A stretch of 64,000 bases of DNA from Paenibacillus sp. HB172176 (GTDB taxonomy: Bacteria > Bacillota > Bacilli > Paenibacillales > Paenibacillaceae): positions 1 through 64,000 of the forward strand of contig NZ_JAATHD010000009.1 in assembly GCF_011947265.1 (NCBI RefSeq), read 5' to 3'. Both the position numbers and the translations under genes were made by a program. Shown here in pieces: positions 17,888-25,989 of this stretch (the stretch's first letter is position 1; each line of letters begins with the position of its first letter). The notes beneath the pieces were generated by a model. It ran no database searches, was not told the DNA's origin, and saw nothing but the letters and a program-made list of their open reading frames with translations.

Positions 17888-17914
17888 GATGGGGTGGACA
17901 ATGTCCCCCCCATC
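17888..17914 (-). promoter_or_regulatory. Intercistronic hairpin, second importer
   Basis: GATGGGG...CCCCATC with inner GGAC/GTCC gives a strong GC-rich stem without a T tract, between the binding-protein stop and the permease ribosome site. Same position as 6153-6189 in the first importer. Confidence 0.65.
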
Positions 17915-17922
17915 CCATTCAT

Positions 17923-19545
17923 TTAGCGACTATTATAGCGATCAAGCGCTGCTTGCTGAATTTCAATCGCGCGATCCACTTTAAGAGTTTTCATTTTCTC
18001 GACATAATCATCATAAGCATCGATTGGTTCATTGCCCAAAATGATTTTGAGCGTCATCTCATCCACCAAGGTGTTGACGTCATTCATAATTTGCGCCAGC
18101 TCGGAAGCCTCTTCCGGCGTCGGCGTCAATGGAGGGATTTTATATTGATCCACATCCGTTTTCGTCCAAACATCAAGTGCGTTCTGTTGCTGCGGGAGCA
18201 CCAGATATTGCTTGATATACCGTTTGTCCTGTACGAAAGGTCCCGCATAATTGGCGCGAATGTACAGAGACATCGCTTGCGATGGTGAAAGCTTGTCCGG
18301 ATTGTTCAGGAGAAGGTCGGTATATACCGGCGAACCGTCTTTCATTTCGTAGCTTACTCCCTCTTGGCCGAAGTTAAAGTACATATGGCCTTCATCGCTG
18401 TAGCCCCAATCCAGCAACCGGGCCGCAAGCACGGCATTCTCGGATTTCGAGGTGATGGCCACGTTTCCGTTCGTCGAGTATTGCGGATCCTTCTGTCCGA
18501 ACATCGGTATATCCCCTTTATTCAGAACGGGGTAAGGAGCGGCGATCAGCTCCGCGTTCCCATCCTTCTCTTCAAGGAGCGGCGTCCATTTGCCGATCCC
18601 GCTTCCCGAATTATGGACGGTTGCTCCCGTAGCGCCGGTTGTTATATTGGCATCCAACGCTTTACCGTCTATATTGGCGATGTTTTTATCAAGAAGGCCT
18701 TCCTCATACCAGTTGTGGAACGTATTCAGAAAATCCTTGTACCCGGGCTGAAGAGGACCGAATTTCACGACGCCGTCTTCCTGGAACCAGCCGCGGGTAG
18801 TGCCGAATGCGCCGACGAAAGCGCCATTGGTAAGAAACTCGGAATTAAAGATATAGGAAAGCGGGCTTGTTGCCCCTTTCTTTTCTTTGAAAGCGGTAAG
18901 CATGGTATGCCAATCGTCGATCGTTTCCGGCACCGGAAGGTTCAGTTCCTTCAACCAGTCCGCGCGAACGATAGGGCCTTGATAAACCTGCAGCAGAGGA
19001 TCGCCGCGAAGGAATGGAAACGTATAGTAGCTGCCGTTGTCAGTCTTCAGCATTTTATCGATTTCGGGATGCTCTTCCAGATATTTCTTGTAATGCGGAG
19101 CATACTTATCAATGATGTCATTCAACCTCAGAATATATCCATCTGCTATCGCTTTCTCCGGTCCTCCTGGGAAATCGAACCAATTGTATTCGATCATATC
19201 GGGCAGATCGCCCGATGCCAGCAAGATGTTAAGCGCATCCTTGGACTGACCTGCCGGTGGACTTATAAATTTCAATGGAACGCCCGTGCGCTTCTGCCAT
19301 TCCTGGAAGAAGGGAACCTCATTCATCGAAGACATCGTTGAGCCGTATTCAGCCCAGTAGGTCAGCGTTGCATCGACATTCAAAGGATACGCAACTTCGC
19401 CGCCTTCATCCTGCGAGGTATGGTTTGCAGAATTCGATGCCTCTGGTTCATTCCCGTTATCGCCGGAGCAGCCTGCAACCAAAATGATAAGCATAACTGC
19501 GCACAACGCTGCAACGAAGAATCGTGATCTTGACAATAAGCTCAT
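17923..19545 (-). CDS. ABC importer solute-binding lipoprotein, second system
   Basis: Substrate-binding lipoprotein of 540 residues with signal peptide and lipobox LVAGC (Cys about residue 26), followed by an acidic Asn/Ser-rich linker. It belongs to the large LplA-like CUT1 binding proteins and ends IEIQQAALDRYNSR, like the first-system protein. GGGAGG lies 11 nt before ATG 19545. It is the first gene of a binding protein-permease-permease operon controlled by the AraC sensor-regulator upstream (19779-22142). A galactan or arabinan oligosaccharide is a guess from the nearby GH43. Confidence 0.94.
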   Translation of the reverse strand: MSLLSRSRFFVAALCAVMLIILVAGCSGDNGNEPEASNSANHTSQDEGGEVAYPLNVDATLTYWAEYGSTMSSMNEVPFFQEWQKRTGVPLKFISPPAGQSKDALNILLASGDLPDMIEYNWFDFPGGPEKAIADGYILRLNDIIDKYAPHYKKYLEEHPEIDKMLKTDNGSYYTFPFLRGDPLLQVYQGPIVRADWLKELNLPVPETIDDWHTMLTAFKEKKGATSPLSYIFNSEFLTNGAFVGAFGTTRGWFQEDGVVKFGPLQPGYKDFLNTFHNWYEEGLLDKNIANIDGKALDANITTGATGATVHNSGSGIGKWTPLLEEKDGNAELIAAPYPVLNKGDIPMFGQKDPQYSTNGNVAITSKSENAVLAARLLDWGYSDEGHMYFNFGQEGVSYEMKDGSPVYTDLLLNNPDKLSPSQAMSLYIRANYAGPFVQDKRYIKQYLVLPQQQNALDVWTKTDVDQYKIPPLTPTPEEASELAQIMNDVNTLVDEMTLKIILGNEPIDAYDDYVEKMKTLKVDRAIEIQQAALDRYNSR

Positions 19546-19694
19546 GTTCCTAATAACCTCCCGATTTTTCTTTCTTGTTTGAAGTTGAGACGTCTCGCTT
19601 ACGATTATCCTATTTCGTCGGGCTCCTGAGAATCGTCAACACCTTAAATAGAATCTCTAAAATCACGCCTTTCATCTCAAAATTCATAACTTGC

Positions 19695-19728
19695 ATCGGC
19701 AAAAACGAAAATAATCGGCTATAAAACG
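19695..19728 (-). promoter_or_regulatory. Imperfect direct repeat upstream of the second importer
   Basis: On the minus strand CGTTTTATAGCCGAT is followed by CGTTTTTGCCGAT, with the GCCGAT cores about two helical turns apart. AraC-family proteins typically bind direct repeats at this spacing. It lies about 150 nt before the binding-protein start. A TTGACG that could be the -35 lies further downstream, at about 19637-19642. Confidence 0.4.
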
Positions 19729-19730
19729 CA

Positions 19731-19774
19731 AAAAGAGGCCTCCGGAGCTGCAAAATCCAGAATAAACCTCTTTT
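19731..19774 (-). terminator. Terminator of the second AraC sensor-regulator gene
   Basis: AAAAGAGG and CCTCTTTT close a loop of 28 nt, just after the AraC stop at 19779, and the minus strand continues with Ts. The loop is long, so the termination call is moderate. Confidence 0.6.
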
Positions 19775-19778
19775 CCAT

Positions 19779-22142
19779 CTATAATGCTTTCTGATATTGA
19801 CCTGGCGTTACACCTTCATATTTCTTGAAGACGCGGATGAATGTATTCACATCATGGAAGCCAACCTGCGACGCAATCGATGTGATGCTGTCCCGACGCT
19901 CCTGAAGAAGCTCCTTGGCAAGCTGCAATCGATAGTGATTGATCGTATCCAGTAATCCATTCCCTGTCTGATCCTTGAACAGTCTCGACAGATAGGTGGG
20001 CGTCATGCTGAAGTGTTCGCCAATCATCGAAATATTCAAGTTTTGATCTTTAAAATTTTCCGAAATATACAATATGATCTCCGCGCTGCGCTCCTCGAGC
20101 GCTTGATTTCGCGAAGACTGTTGCTGCTGCCGCTGCTTGTCCATCGCATAATCACTAACCTCTTGCACGACTGCGTATATTCTTGCCTCCATCTCCTTGA
20201 TGGATTCACCATTCATTATTTCCGAAAACGGCAGAGCGTTCATGACAGATGCGCTTTCCTGTATGTCGCCGATTTCCCCCATCGTCTTCATAAGCGTGCT
20301 AATCAAATCAACCATCAAACATTTGATCAGTTCAACCGAAAGATGAGATTGTCCGGTGTTCTTCTCAATAATATGTCGAATCATCTCTTCAGCCTTCCGA
20401 GCATCCCCGGCTTTGACATAATTAATGAGCTGCTGCTCGACTTGAATAGGGTAATAGTAGCTCGATTGCAACTGATCGGCCTCTTGGCTTTTAGTCTCCT
20501 CATATGTAACGATCCCGCGATCTCCAATGACAACCAGGTACTCCAACGCATCGACCGCTTCACGATAGGCATGGGAAATCTCCTCGGCAGAATGTTTGAT
20601 TTCGCTTACAGACACCAACGTATGAATATTGAATTTTTCACTCAAAAATGTTCGGGCTCGCTCGGCCAACGATATCGCATCGTCTAGCAGCCCCACTTCG
20701 CTTACAGCGTCGAAATTAAGAAGACAAACCATATTGTTGTCCATTTCGCAAACATATCCGATATGGCGCTCGCCCGCCATTTCTTCAACGATATTGGTTA
20801 CGATAAATTGCATCAGCCAAGGCTTGTCCGCTACAGGGATTCCTTCGAGATGATCGTCAAATTTCTCATAATCCATGTAAAACAGGATAACCGCAAACCG
20901 ATCCGACTTAAAGCGGACATCGAACGCCGAAAGCGATTCGTCGATTGCGATTTGGTTCCCCAGTCTCCCCTTAAACATGCGGGCGAGCATATTCGACCTA
21001 AGCATATTCGCCTGCTGCCTCATCCGCAATTGAATCTGCCCTTTTTCATTTAGAGTGGTCGTTATCGCATTTTGAATATGGAGAAATTCATTGCCCTCGG
21101 AATGAACGAAGGTCTTCTCTTCCGATTTCAGCAAATTAAGCAAGCGCTGAATCGGACTATAATTTCTCAACAAAAACACGATCGAGAGCCCAATTCCGCC
21201 AATTAAGCTTAAAAGCATGCCAACATAGGTTATTTTCTTTAAATGATGCGTCTTCTGCCACAGCAGCGAGCTGGGAACCACCGTGACATAGGTCAGCTCG
21301 GAATTGGCCGATTTAATATACATATATTCAGATTGAACCCCGTCATACTCTGCAAAATAAGAGCCGGATTTATCGGGCAAATCCATATTTGCAAGAAATA
21401 ATGGATTTTCATTATTTTCCGTTGAAAGAACGATCTGGTTGTTCTTATTCAACACCAACACCTTGCCGCTGCTGAAATTCTGTACATTGCGCAAAGTATC
21501 CATCAATTGAGACGTATCAAGCAGCACCACGCTCGCTCCTGGCGAGCCCTCCAGGTTATCGCCGGGGAAAGAATGGATATAGGCTAGCGCGTCCGATGAA
21601 TTCCCTCTGCCTGCAAGTTTGATGAAATGCCCTGACTTATTGTCCTGCAACAGATTCAGCCACATCTCGTAGGACAGGGTTTCGTTCTCATGAATCGTTT
21701 CAAATGCAAGCTTGCTATCCCGGTACACCCCTGGCTCGAAGACGAGATCTTGCTCTTTCCAATAAACGTAGTAGGTTTTGACGGCCGTGTACAAGGATTG
21801 ATAAATGGCCATTTCCTTGGCGGTTTGATGCAAGTCGTACAGATCGTTATCCAAGCTGTCCGGCAACGTGTATAAACTTGAATACATATAGCCTCGAATG
21901 CGCACATTCCACATCAATTCGGTGGTCAATCGTTCGGCATTCTGGACATGATTGTCGATCACTTCCCGTACTTCCTTGAGCAGGACATTATTGGCTCGGT
22001 GAATTTCGCTTTTCAATATTTCCTGCGACTGATTGTAGACAAGCATGCTAATCAGGATCGGCACAATTAATATGGCGAAATAGGACAGCAACCACGTGAG
22101 AATGACACTTTTGCGCCTCACAAGAAATCGCTTCCACATCAT
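19779..22142 (-). CDS. Membrane-anchored AraC-family sensor-regulator, second system
   Basis: About 787 residues: N-terminal helix (VILTWLLSYFAILIVPILISML), extracytoplasmic sensor (about 260 residues), second helix (KKITYVGMLLSLIGGIGLSIVFLL), linker, and C-terminal AraC domain (LNISMIGEHFSMTPTYLSRLF ... GVTPGQYQKAL). The open frame continues upstream to 22235, but that would run into a terminator; ATG 22142 (followed by ATG 22139) with AAAGGGG upstream is the better start. It directly precedes the importer operon it presumably activates. Confidence 0.93.
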   Translation of the reverse strand: MMWKRFLVRRKSVILTWLLSYFAILIVPILISMLVYNQSQEILKSEIHRANNVLLKEVREVIDNHVQNAERLTTELMWNVRIRGYMYSSLYTLPDSLDNDLYDLHQTAKEMAIYQSLYTAVKTYYVYWKEQDLVFEPGVYRDSKLAFETIHENETLSYEMWLNLLQDNKSGHFIKLAGRGNSSDALAYIHSFPGDNLEGSPGASVVLLDTSQLMDTLRNVQNFSSGKVLVLNKNNQIVLSTENNENPLFLANMDLPDKSGSYFAEYDGVQSEYMYIKSANSELTYVTVVPSSLLWQKTHHLKKITYVGMLLSLIGGIGLSIVFLLRNYSPIQRLLNLLKSEEKTFVHSEGNEFLHIQNAITTTLNEKGQIQLRMRQQANMLRSNMLARMFKGRLGNQIAIDESLSAFDVRFKSDRFAVILFYMDYEKFDDHLEGIPVADKPWLMQFIVTNIVEEMAGERHIGYVCEMDNNMVCLLNFDAVSEVGLLDDAISLAERARTFLSEKFNIHTLVSVSEIKHSAEEISHAYREAVDALEYLVVIGDRGIVTYEETKSQEADQLQSSYYYPIQVEQQLINYVKAGDARKAEEMIRHIIEKNTGQSHLSVELIKCLMVDLISTLMKTMGEIGDIQESASVMNALPFSEIMNGESIKEMEARIYAVVQEVSDYAMDKQRQQQQSSRNQALEERSAEIILYISENFKDQNLNISMIGEHFSMTPTYLSRLFKDQTGNGLLDTINHYRLQLAKELLQERRDSITSIASQVGFHDVNTFIRVFKKYEGVTPGQYQKAL

Positions 22143-22231
22143 AGATGAACCCCTTTCATTCCTTTTCTGATCATCCTTATTATAGCGAAACATGAAAGAA
22201 AGGATATACCGGCGGTTAAGAACCCTCAAAA

Positions 22232-22280
22232 CCAAAGAAAGCTGCAGTCCGATGATGGATCGGAGTGCAGCTTTCTTTGG
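22232..22280 (-). terminator. Strong terminator of the small HhH gene
   Basis: A 15-bp perfect outer stem (CCAAAGAAAGCTGCA/TGCAGCTTTCTTTGG) plus an inner TCCGAT/ATCGGA stem, followed on the minus strand by TTTTG. It starts about 20 nt after the stop of the 71-residue HhH gene and lies about 90 nt upstream of the AraC start. Confidence 0.9.
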
Positions 22281-22300
22281 TGATCGTTTCTGTTTTTTAT

Positions 22301-22516
22301 TTATTCTCTTAACGAGAGCCCTTTTTCGGCAAGAGCCGCACGCAGCGTTCGTATTCCTTTGGGTCCGAAGCCGTGCAGCTCCAACAGCTCCGCCTCGCTC
22401 ACCTTGGTAAAGTGCTCAAGCTTCGTATAGCCCGCCCCCATTACCGCGCGCACAGCAGGCTTCGACAGCCCCTTCGGCAACTCGTTGACATCGGAGATAT
22501 GTTTAGAATCCGACAT
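22301..22516 (-). CDS. Small helix-hairpin-helix protein (RNA polymerase alpha-CTD-like)
   Basis: A 71-residue protein with a helix-hairpin-helix core: LPKGLSKPAVRAVMGAGYT followed by ELLELHGFGPKGIRTLRAAL. This matches the alpha-subunit C-terminal domain-like fold seen in small hypothetical Bacillales proteins that probably bind nucleic acid. The frame extends to 22567, but GGAGGTGG 7 nt before ATG 22516 decides the start. It has its own strong terminator. The function is not known. Confidence 0.8.
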   Translation of the reverse strand: MSDSKHISDVNELPKGLSKPAVRAVMGAGYTKLEHFTKVSEAELLELHGFGPKGIRTLRAALAEKGLSLRE

Positions 22517-22599
22517 GGCAATTCCACCTCCATCACTATTCATTATTATGAAAAGGCCCATAGCCACGAGAAAGTCCGTCAGCCCTGAACGGCAAACGT

Positions 22600-23655
22600 C
22601 TAATTCTTCAAGTTCTGCTTGCGATATTCGCTCGGACTCGCGCCCTTAAGCTCCTTGAATACCCGCAGGAAGCTTGGGAAGGATCCGAAGCCCACCTCTA
22701 CGCCTACATCCACAACCTTCAGATCCGTAGAGAGCAGCAGACCGCATGCCTGACGAATTCTTACCTCGTGCAGGAAATGCGTGAAGCTGCTGCCAACATG
22801 ACGGGAGATCAACTCGCTCAGATGAGAGGCGTTGAAGCCAAACTTGCGGGCAAGCGACGAAAGCCGCAGCTCTTCGCGATAATGGGTATGCACATATTGT
22901 ATCACATGCCAAATAGTTGCCTGGGAGGTCGAGGCTGCCATACCCGTCTTGCCATTCTTGTCCGCCCTGCTCCCCATCCCCATATTGTCGCTCCCGCTCG
23001 CTGTACGCTCGACGCCTTCCTTGTTTTCCTTGCTCGCTTTGCCGCTTTCACCGGCTTCGCTGCCCAATCCGCCCGCCGCCTCTCTTCCTTGTCCCGTTCC
23101 CGCTTCTGCCAATTCTTGATAGCGAGAAGGAACGACGCTTAAGGAAGAGCGCATACGGTCGAACAGAATCAGTAATTCGACCAGCTTCAGCTTCAACAGC
23201 ACCTCCCGCCACGCCTGATTCGCCGCAGCCTCAACCATCATCCCCTTCATCAATGCGCGGATGCTGGCGTAGTCTTCGCCATCCAGTTGAAGAGAAGGAG
23301 ACAGCTCCGAGCTTGCGTACAGCATCCTCTCCAGAGCCGGCTCGGCTCTTGCCATGTCGAACAGGAAGACCATATCGAACATGCAGTTATACAAAGTAAT
23401 AGGAGCATCCCGGTCCGCGATAATCTCGTGAACCTGATAAGGCAGCAGCAGCGTGAAGGTTCCCGGCCTCAGCTCATGCTTGCTTCCGTTCACGATTTCA
23501 TGCCCGCGCCCTTCAATGACAAGCGAGCATTCCAGAAAATCATGGCGGTGAAGCGGAAAGCTCTGCACAATATTATTCTCAGAAATATGAAAGGGAAATT
23601 CGGGAGATATGAAGGCATAATCCGTCAGCTTCTTGTTCACAGGAACGAATGTCAT
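22600..23655 (-). CDS. AraC-family regulator with cupin and long low-complexity linker
   Basis: About 351 residues. The N-terminal cupin (FPLHRHDFLECSLVIEGRGHEIV) is joined to the C-terminal AraC helix-turn-helix (LSSLARKFGFNASHLSELISRH ... VDVGVEVGFGSFPSFLRVF) by an unusually long Gly/Ser/Ala/Glu/Lys-rich stretch of roughly 60 residues (from about 190 to 250). The frame is open to 23748, but the ATG at 23655 (MTFVPVNKKL) follows a G-rich ribosome site and fits the family start. It is divergent from the GH130 gene and probably controls it. Confidence 0.9.
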   Translation of the reverse strand: MTFVPVNKKLTDYAFISPEFPFHISENNIVQSFPLHRHDFLECSLVIEGRGHEIVNGSKHELRPGTFTLLLPYQVHEIIADRDAPITLYNCMFDMVFLFDMARAEPALERMLYASSELSPSLQLDGEDYASIRALMKGMMVEAAANQAWREVLLKLKLVELLILFDRMRSSLSVVPSRYQELAEAGTGQGREAAGGLGSEAGESGKASKENKEGVERTASGSDNMGMGSRADKNGKTGMAASTSQATIWHVIQYVHTHYREELRLSSLARKFGFNASHLSELISRHVGSSFTHFLHEVRIRQACGLLLSTDLKVVDVGVEVGFGSFPSFLRVFKELKGASPSEYRKQNLKN

Positions 23656-23745
23656 CGCGCGCCCCCCATCCAAAAAAATGATAGTAAAAACCAATAAGTT
23701 AACATCCCCGCGTATTGGCGGTTTGATACACTGAACCTGACTTCG

Positions 23746-23764
23746 CAAGCCGCGTTGCGGCTTG
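23746..23764 (+). promoter_or_regulatory. Perfect short dyad before the GH130 gene
   Basis: CAAGCCGC-GTT-GCGGCTTG, an 8-bp perfect stem with a 3-nt loop, 26 nt upstream of the GH130 start and just ahead of its ribosome site. It could be an operator or an mRNA hairpin. No T tract. Confidence 0.45.
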
Positions 23765-23790
23765 ACAACATTCCTGAAGGAGAAGATGAA

Positions 23791-24798
23791 ATGACAATGT
23801 CTTTGCCTCTAACGATAGGGCCGCTCAAATCCAGCTCCGTCATTACAAGATATCCGGGCAATCCGATCTTGCAGCCATCCGATGTTCCCTATGCGCCATC
23901 CCTTGTATTCAACGCGGGCGTGGCCAAATATGAAGGGCGTTACGTTATGGTATTCCGCAACGATTACGCGGATGAAGCGAACAAGACCATGCTTCCCGCC
24001 TCCACGACCAATCTCGGACTTGCCTTCAGCGACGATGGCATCAACTGGGAGGTCCAGCCGAAGCCATGCTTCGGCATCAACGATGACGAAATCATCCGAA
24101 CCTACGATCCCCGCCTGACGATCATCGACGGCCGCTGCTATATGTGCTTTGCCGTCGATACGCGCCACGGCGTTCTGGGCGGCATTGCCACAACAGAGGA
24201 TTTCGAGAAATTCGATATCCTGCACACCACGACGCCCGACAACCGGAATATGGTGCTCTTCCCCGAGAAGATCGGAGGCAAGTACGTGCGACTGGAGCGT
24301 CCGTTCCCCGTCTACAGTCGCGGAGGCAAGGACCGCTTCGACACCTGGATCTCGGATTCGCCGGATCTTGCCTACTGGGGCAACTCCCGCCTGCTTCTAG
24401 GCGTTGAAGATGTGCCGTACGCCAATGACAAGATCGGCCCGGCCGCTCCTCCCGTGAAGACCAGCAAGGGCTGGCTCGCGACCTTCCATGCCGTCGACCG
24501 CGACGAGAACCGCGGCAAGAACGGCTGGGAAAGCTCTTGGAAGAAGAGATACACCGCAGGATTAATGTTACTGGATTTGGATAATCCGCACAAGATTATC
24601 GGCATGGCCAAGCAGCCTCTGCTCGCGCCGGAAGCGCCTTATGAAACGGATAACGGCTTTCGCAACGATGTTATTTTTCCCGGCGGCATGATTCTCGAGG
24701 ATTCGGGAGAGGTGAAAATCTATTACGGAGCGGCGGATACGGTCGAATGTCTGGCCACCGCTCATGTAGATGATCTTCTGAAGCTTTGTCTGGAGTAA
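23791..24798 (+). CDS. GH130 beta-mannoside phosphorylase/hydrolase
   Basis: About 335 residues forming a five-bladed propeller of the GH130 family, which phosphorolyses beta-mannosides. Markers include RYPGNPILQPSDVPY, NAGVAKYEGRYVMVFR, IIRTYDPRL (proton-donor Asp region), and YTAGLMLLDLDNP. No signal peptide, so cytoplasmic. AAGGAG lies upstream of ATG 23791; the TTG-led extension to 23755 is rejected. It stands alone, divergent from an AraC gene. Whether the substrate is a beta-1,4- or beta-1,2-mannoside cannot be settled from the sequence. Confidence 0.9.
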   Translation: MTMSLPLTIGPLKSSSVITRYPGNPILQPSDVPYAPSLVFNAGVAKYEGRYVMVFRNDYADEANKTMLPASTTNLGLAFSDDGINWEVQPKPCFGINDDEIIRTYDPRLTIIDGRCYMCFAVDTRHGVLGGIATTEDFEKFDILHTTTPDNRNMVLFPEKIGGKYVRLERPFPVYSRGGKDRFDTWISDSPDLAYWGNSRLLLGVEDVPYANDKIGPAAPPVKTSKGWLATFHAVDRDENRGKNGWESSWKKRYTAGLMLLDLDNPHKIIGMAKQPLLAPEAPYETDNGFRNDVIFPGGMILEDSGEVKIYYGAADTVECLATAHVDDLLKLCLE

Positions 24799-24841
24799 CA
24801 GGAGCAGTGATAGAGCTTCCCATATGCCCACGAATATACAA

Positions 24842-24969
24842 GCGGACACAGAGGACGCTATTTTTGGAAAATACGAAGTTTGTTCGTTTTGGCGGACACA
24901 GGAGACGCTATTTCCTCAAAAAGCCAAAAAAAACACTGTTTTTTCGGAAATAAGGTCCTCTCTGTCCGC
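24842..24969. repeat. Cluster of GCGGACACAG-type intergenic units
   Basis: Two direct copies of GCGGACACAGAGGACGCTAT-like sequence (24842-24866 and 24892-24915) are followed by an inverted copy (24946-24969), so copies two and three can pair over about 24 bp around a 30-nt loop. The gap from 24799 to 25181 has no gene. The rest is AT-rich sequence and the terminator at 25136. The layout copies that at 134-266 although the unit sequence differs. Confidence 0.75.
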
Positions 24970-25135
24970 AAGATCATGAAAACAGCTCATTCTGCTGAAA
25001 TAGCACATCTACAGTCCGCTACGAACGTGCGCAACTATAGACAGGTCCGCCTAGCGTTTCCGGCCTCCCCATTCACAAATCAAAACCGCAGCGGAAGACA
25101 ACTCCGCCTCAAAATTTTATGAATTTTAGAATTTA

Positions 25136-25163
25136 AAGAAAGACGCCTCTCGGCGTCTTTCTT
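25136..25163 (-). terminator. Terminator of the stalk-domain gene, possibly bidirectional
   Basis: AAGAAAGACGCC/GGCGTCTTTCTT is a perfect 12-bp stem with a TCTC loop. It follows the minus-strand gene at 25182 and could also stop plus-strand transcripts from GH130. Confidence 0.85.
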
Positions 25164-25181
25164 CTATAAATCTAAGCAATG

Positions 25182-25775
25182 CTAGGGACCGAATGTCTCC
25201 ATCGGCACAATCAGTTCATGAATTCTTGAGCCGTCATTGGCGCTCTCTTCGAACAATTCTAGTGTAAGGGTGCCGTTTGCCGGCAATTGATTAGCCGGGA
25301 TAGCCACTGCGATCGTGAAGTCGGACCATTCCGGAGCGCCTTCGTCCAGTTGCTTGATCCCCTCCAGCAAGTAATTGGAGCCGTCACTTACCGCATAGTT
25401 CACAACTCCTTCGAATACACGACCTTCTCCCGTCACCAAATACTGTCCCCCCGAGCCGCTTATCGTTACGTTGCAGTAGGCTTCGTTGCAGAAAGCTCGT
25501 TCCTTCGCATTGCCAATCTCCACCGAATGCTCCTCTTCATTCCAATCTACCCCGGCATTCAGCAAGTCGCCAACCGCCTTCAACGGCACATACGTATGTC
25601 CATTGTAATTCATCATGGGAAGCTCCTCCTGCTCATAGGCGGCTCCATTCACCTTAATGGGATAGGTCGTATCGCTGAGCATATACGACTTCAAGGTGGA
25701 TGCCATGGCAGGCGCCGCCATCATGAGCAAGCATCCTGCAAGCAAACCGATAAGAAAGCCCTTGTGCTTCTTCAT
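25182..25775 (-). CDS. Secreted protein with copper amine oxidase-like N-terminal (stalk) domain
   Basis: A 197-residue exported protein. Signal peptide (LIGLLAGCLLMMAAPAMAS) then one stalk domain of the Cu_amine_oxidN1 type: YPIKVNGAAYEQEELPMMNYNGHTYVPLKAVGDLLNAGVDWNEEEHSVEI. The C-terminal part (about 90-197) is a beta-rich region with no recognised family. Such domains are common in Paenibacillus surface proteins and have no oxidase activity. AAAGGAG precedes ATG 25775. Single gene with its own terminator. Confidence 0.87.
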   Translation of the reverse strand: MKKHKGFLIGLLAGCLLMMAAPAMASTLKSYMLSDTTYPIKVNGAAYEQEELPMMNYNGHTYVPLKAVGDLLNAGVDWNEEEHSVEIGNAKERAFCNEAYCNVTISGSGGQYLVTGEGRVFEGVVNYAVSDGSNYLLEGIKQLDEGAPEWSDFTIAVAIPANQLPANGTLTLELFEESANDGSRIHELIVPMETFGP

Positions 25776-25989
25776 GTATTCCTTCTCCTTTCGCTGTGTG
25801 ATTACTGCATTGTCTCTCCTTCACCCTATCCATAAACATTTCCATAACCACAAGCCGCTTTCCTTCTCATTACTGAAATGATCTTCCATCTAACATGGAA
25901 CTATCCAGTTAATTGGCGCCAAGAGCTGCTCCGCTGAATACGCTGATCATAATCCCTCATGCAAGGGAATGGCGGAGGTGGCCTATCAG

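Noticed and set aside
18364..19341. 325-codon open frame opposite the second binding-protein gene
   Set aside because: Antisense to a gene with clear lipoprotein and family signals; no ribosome site.
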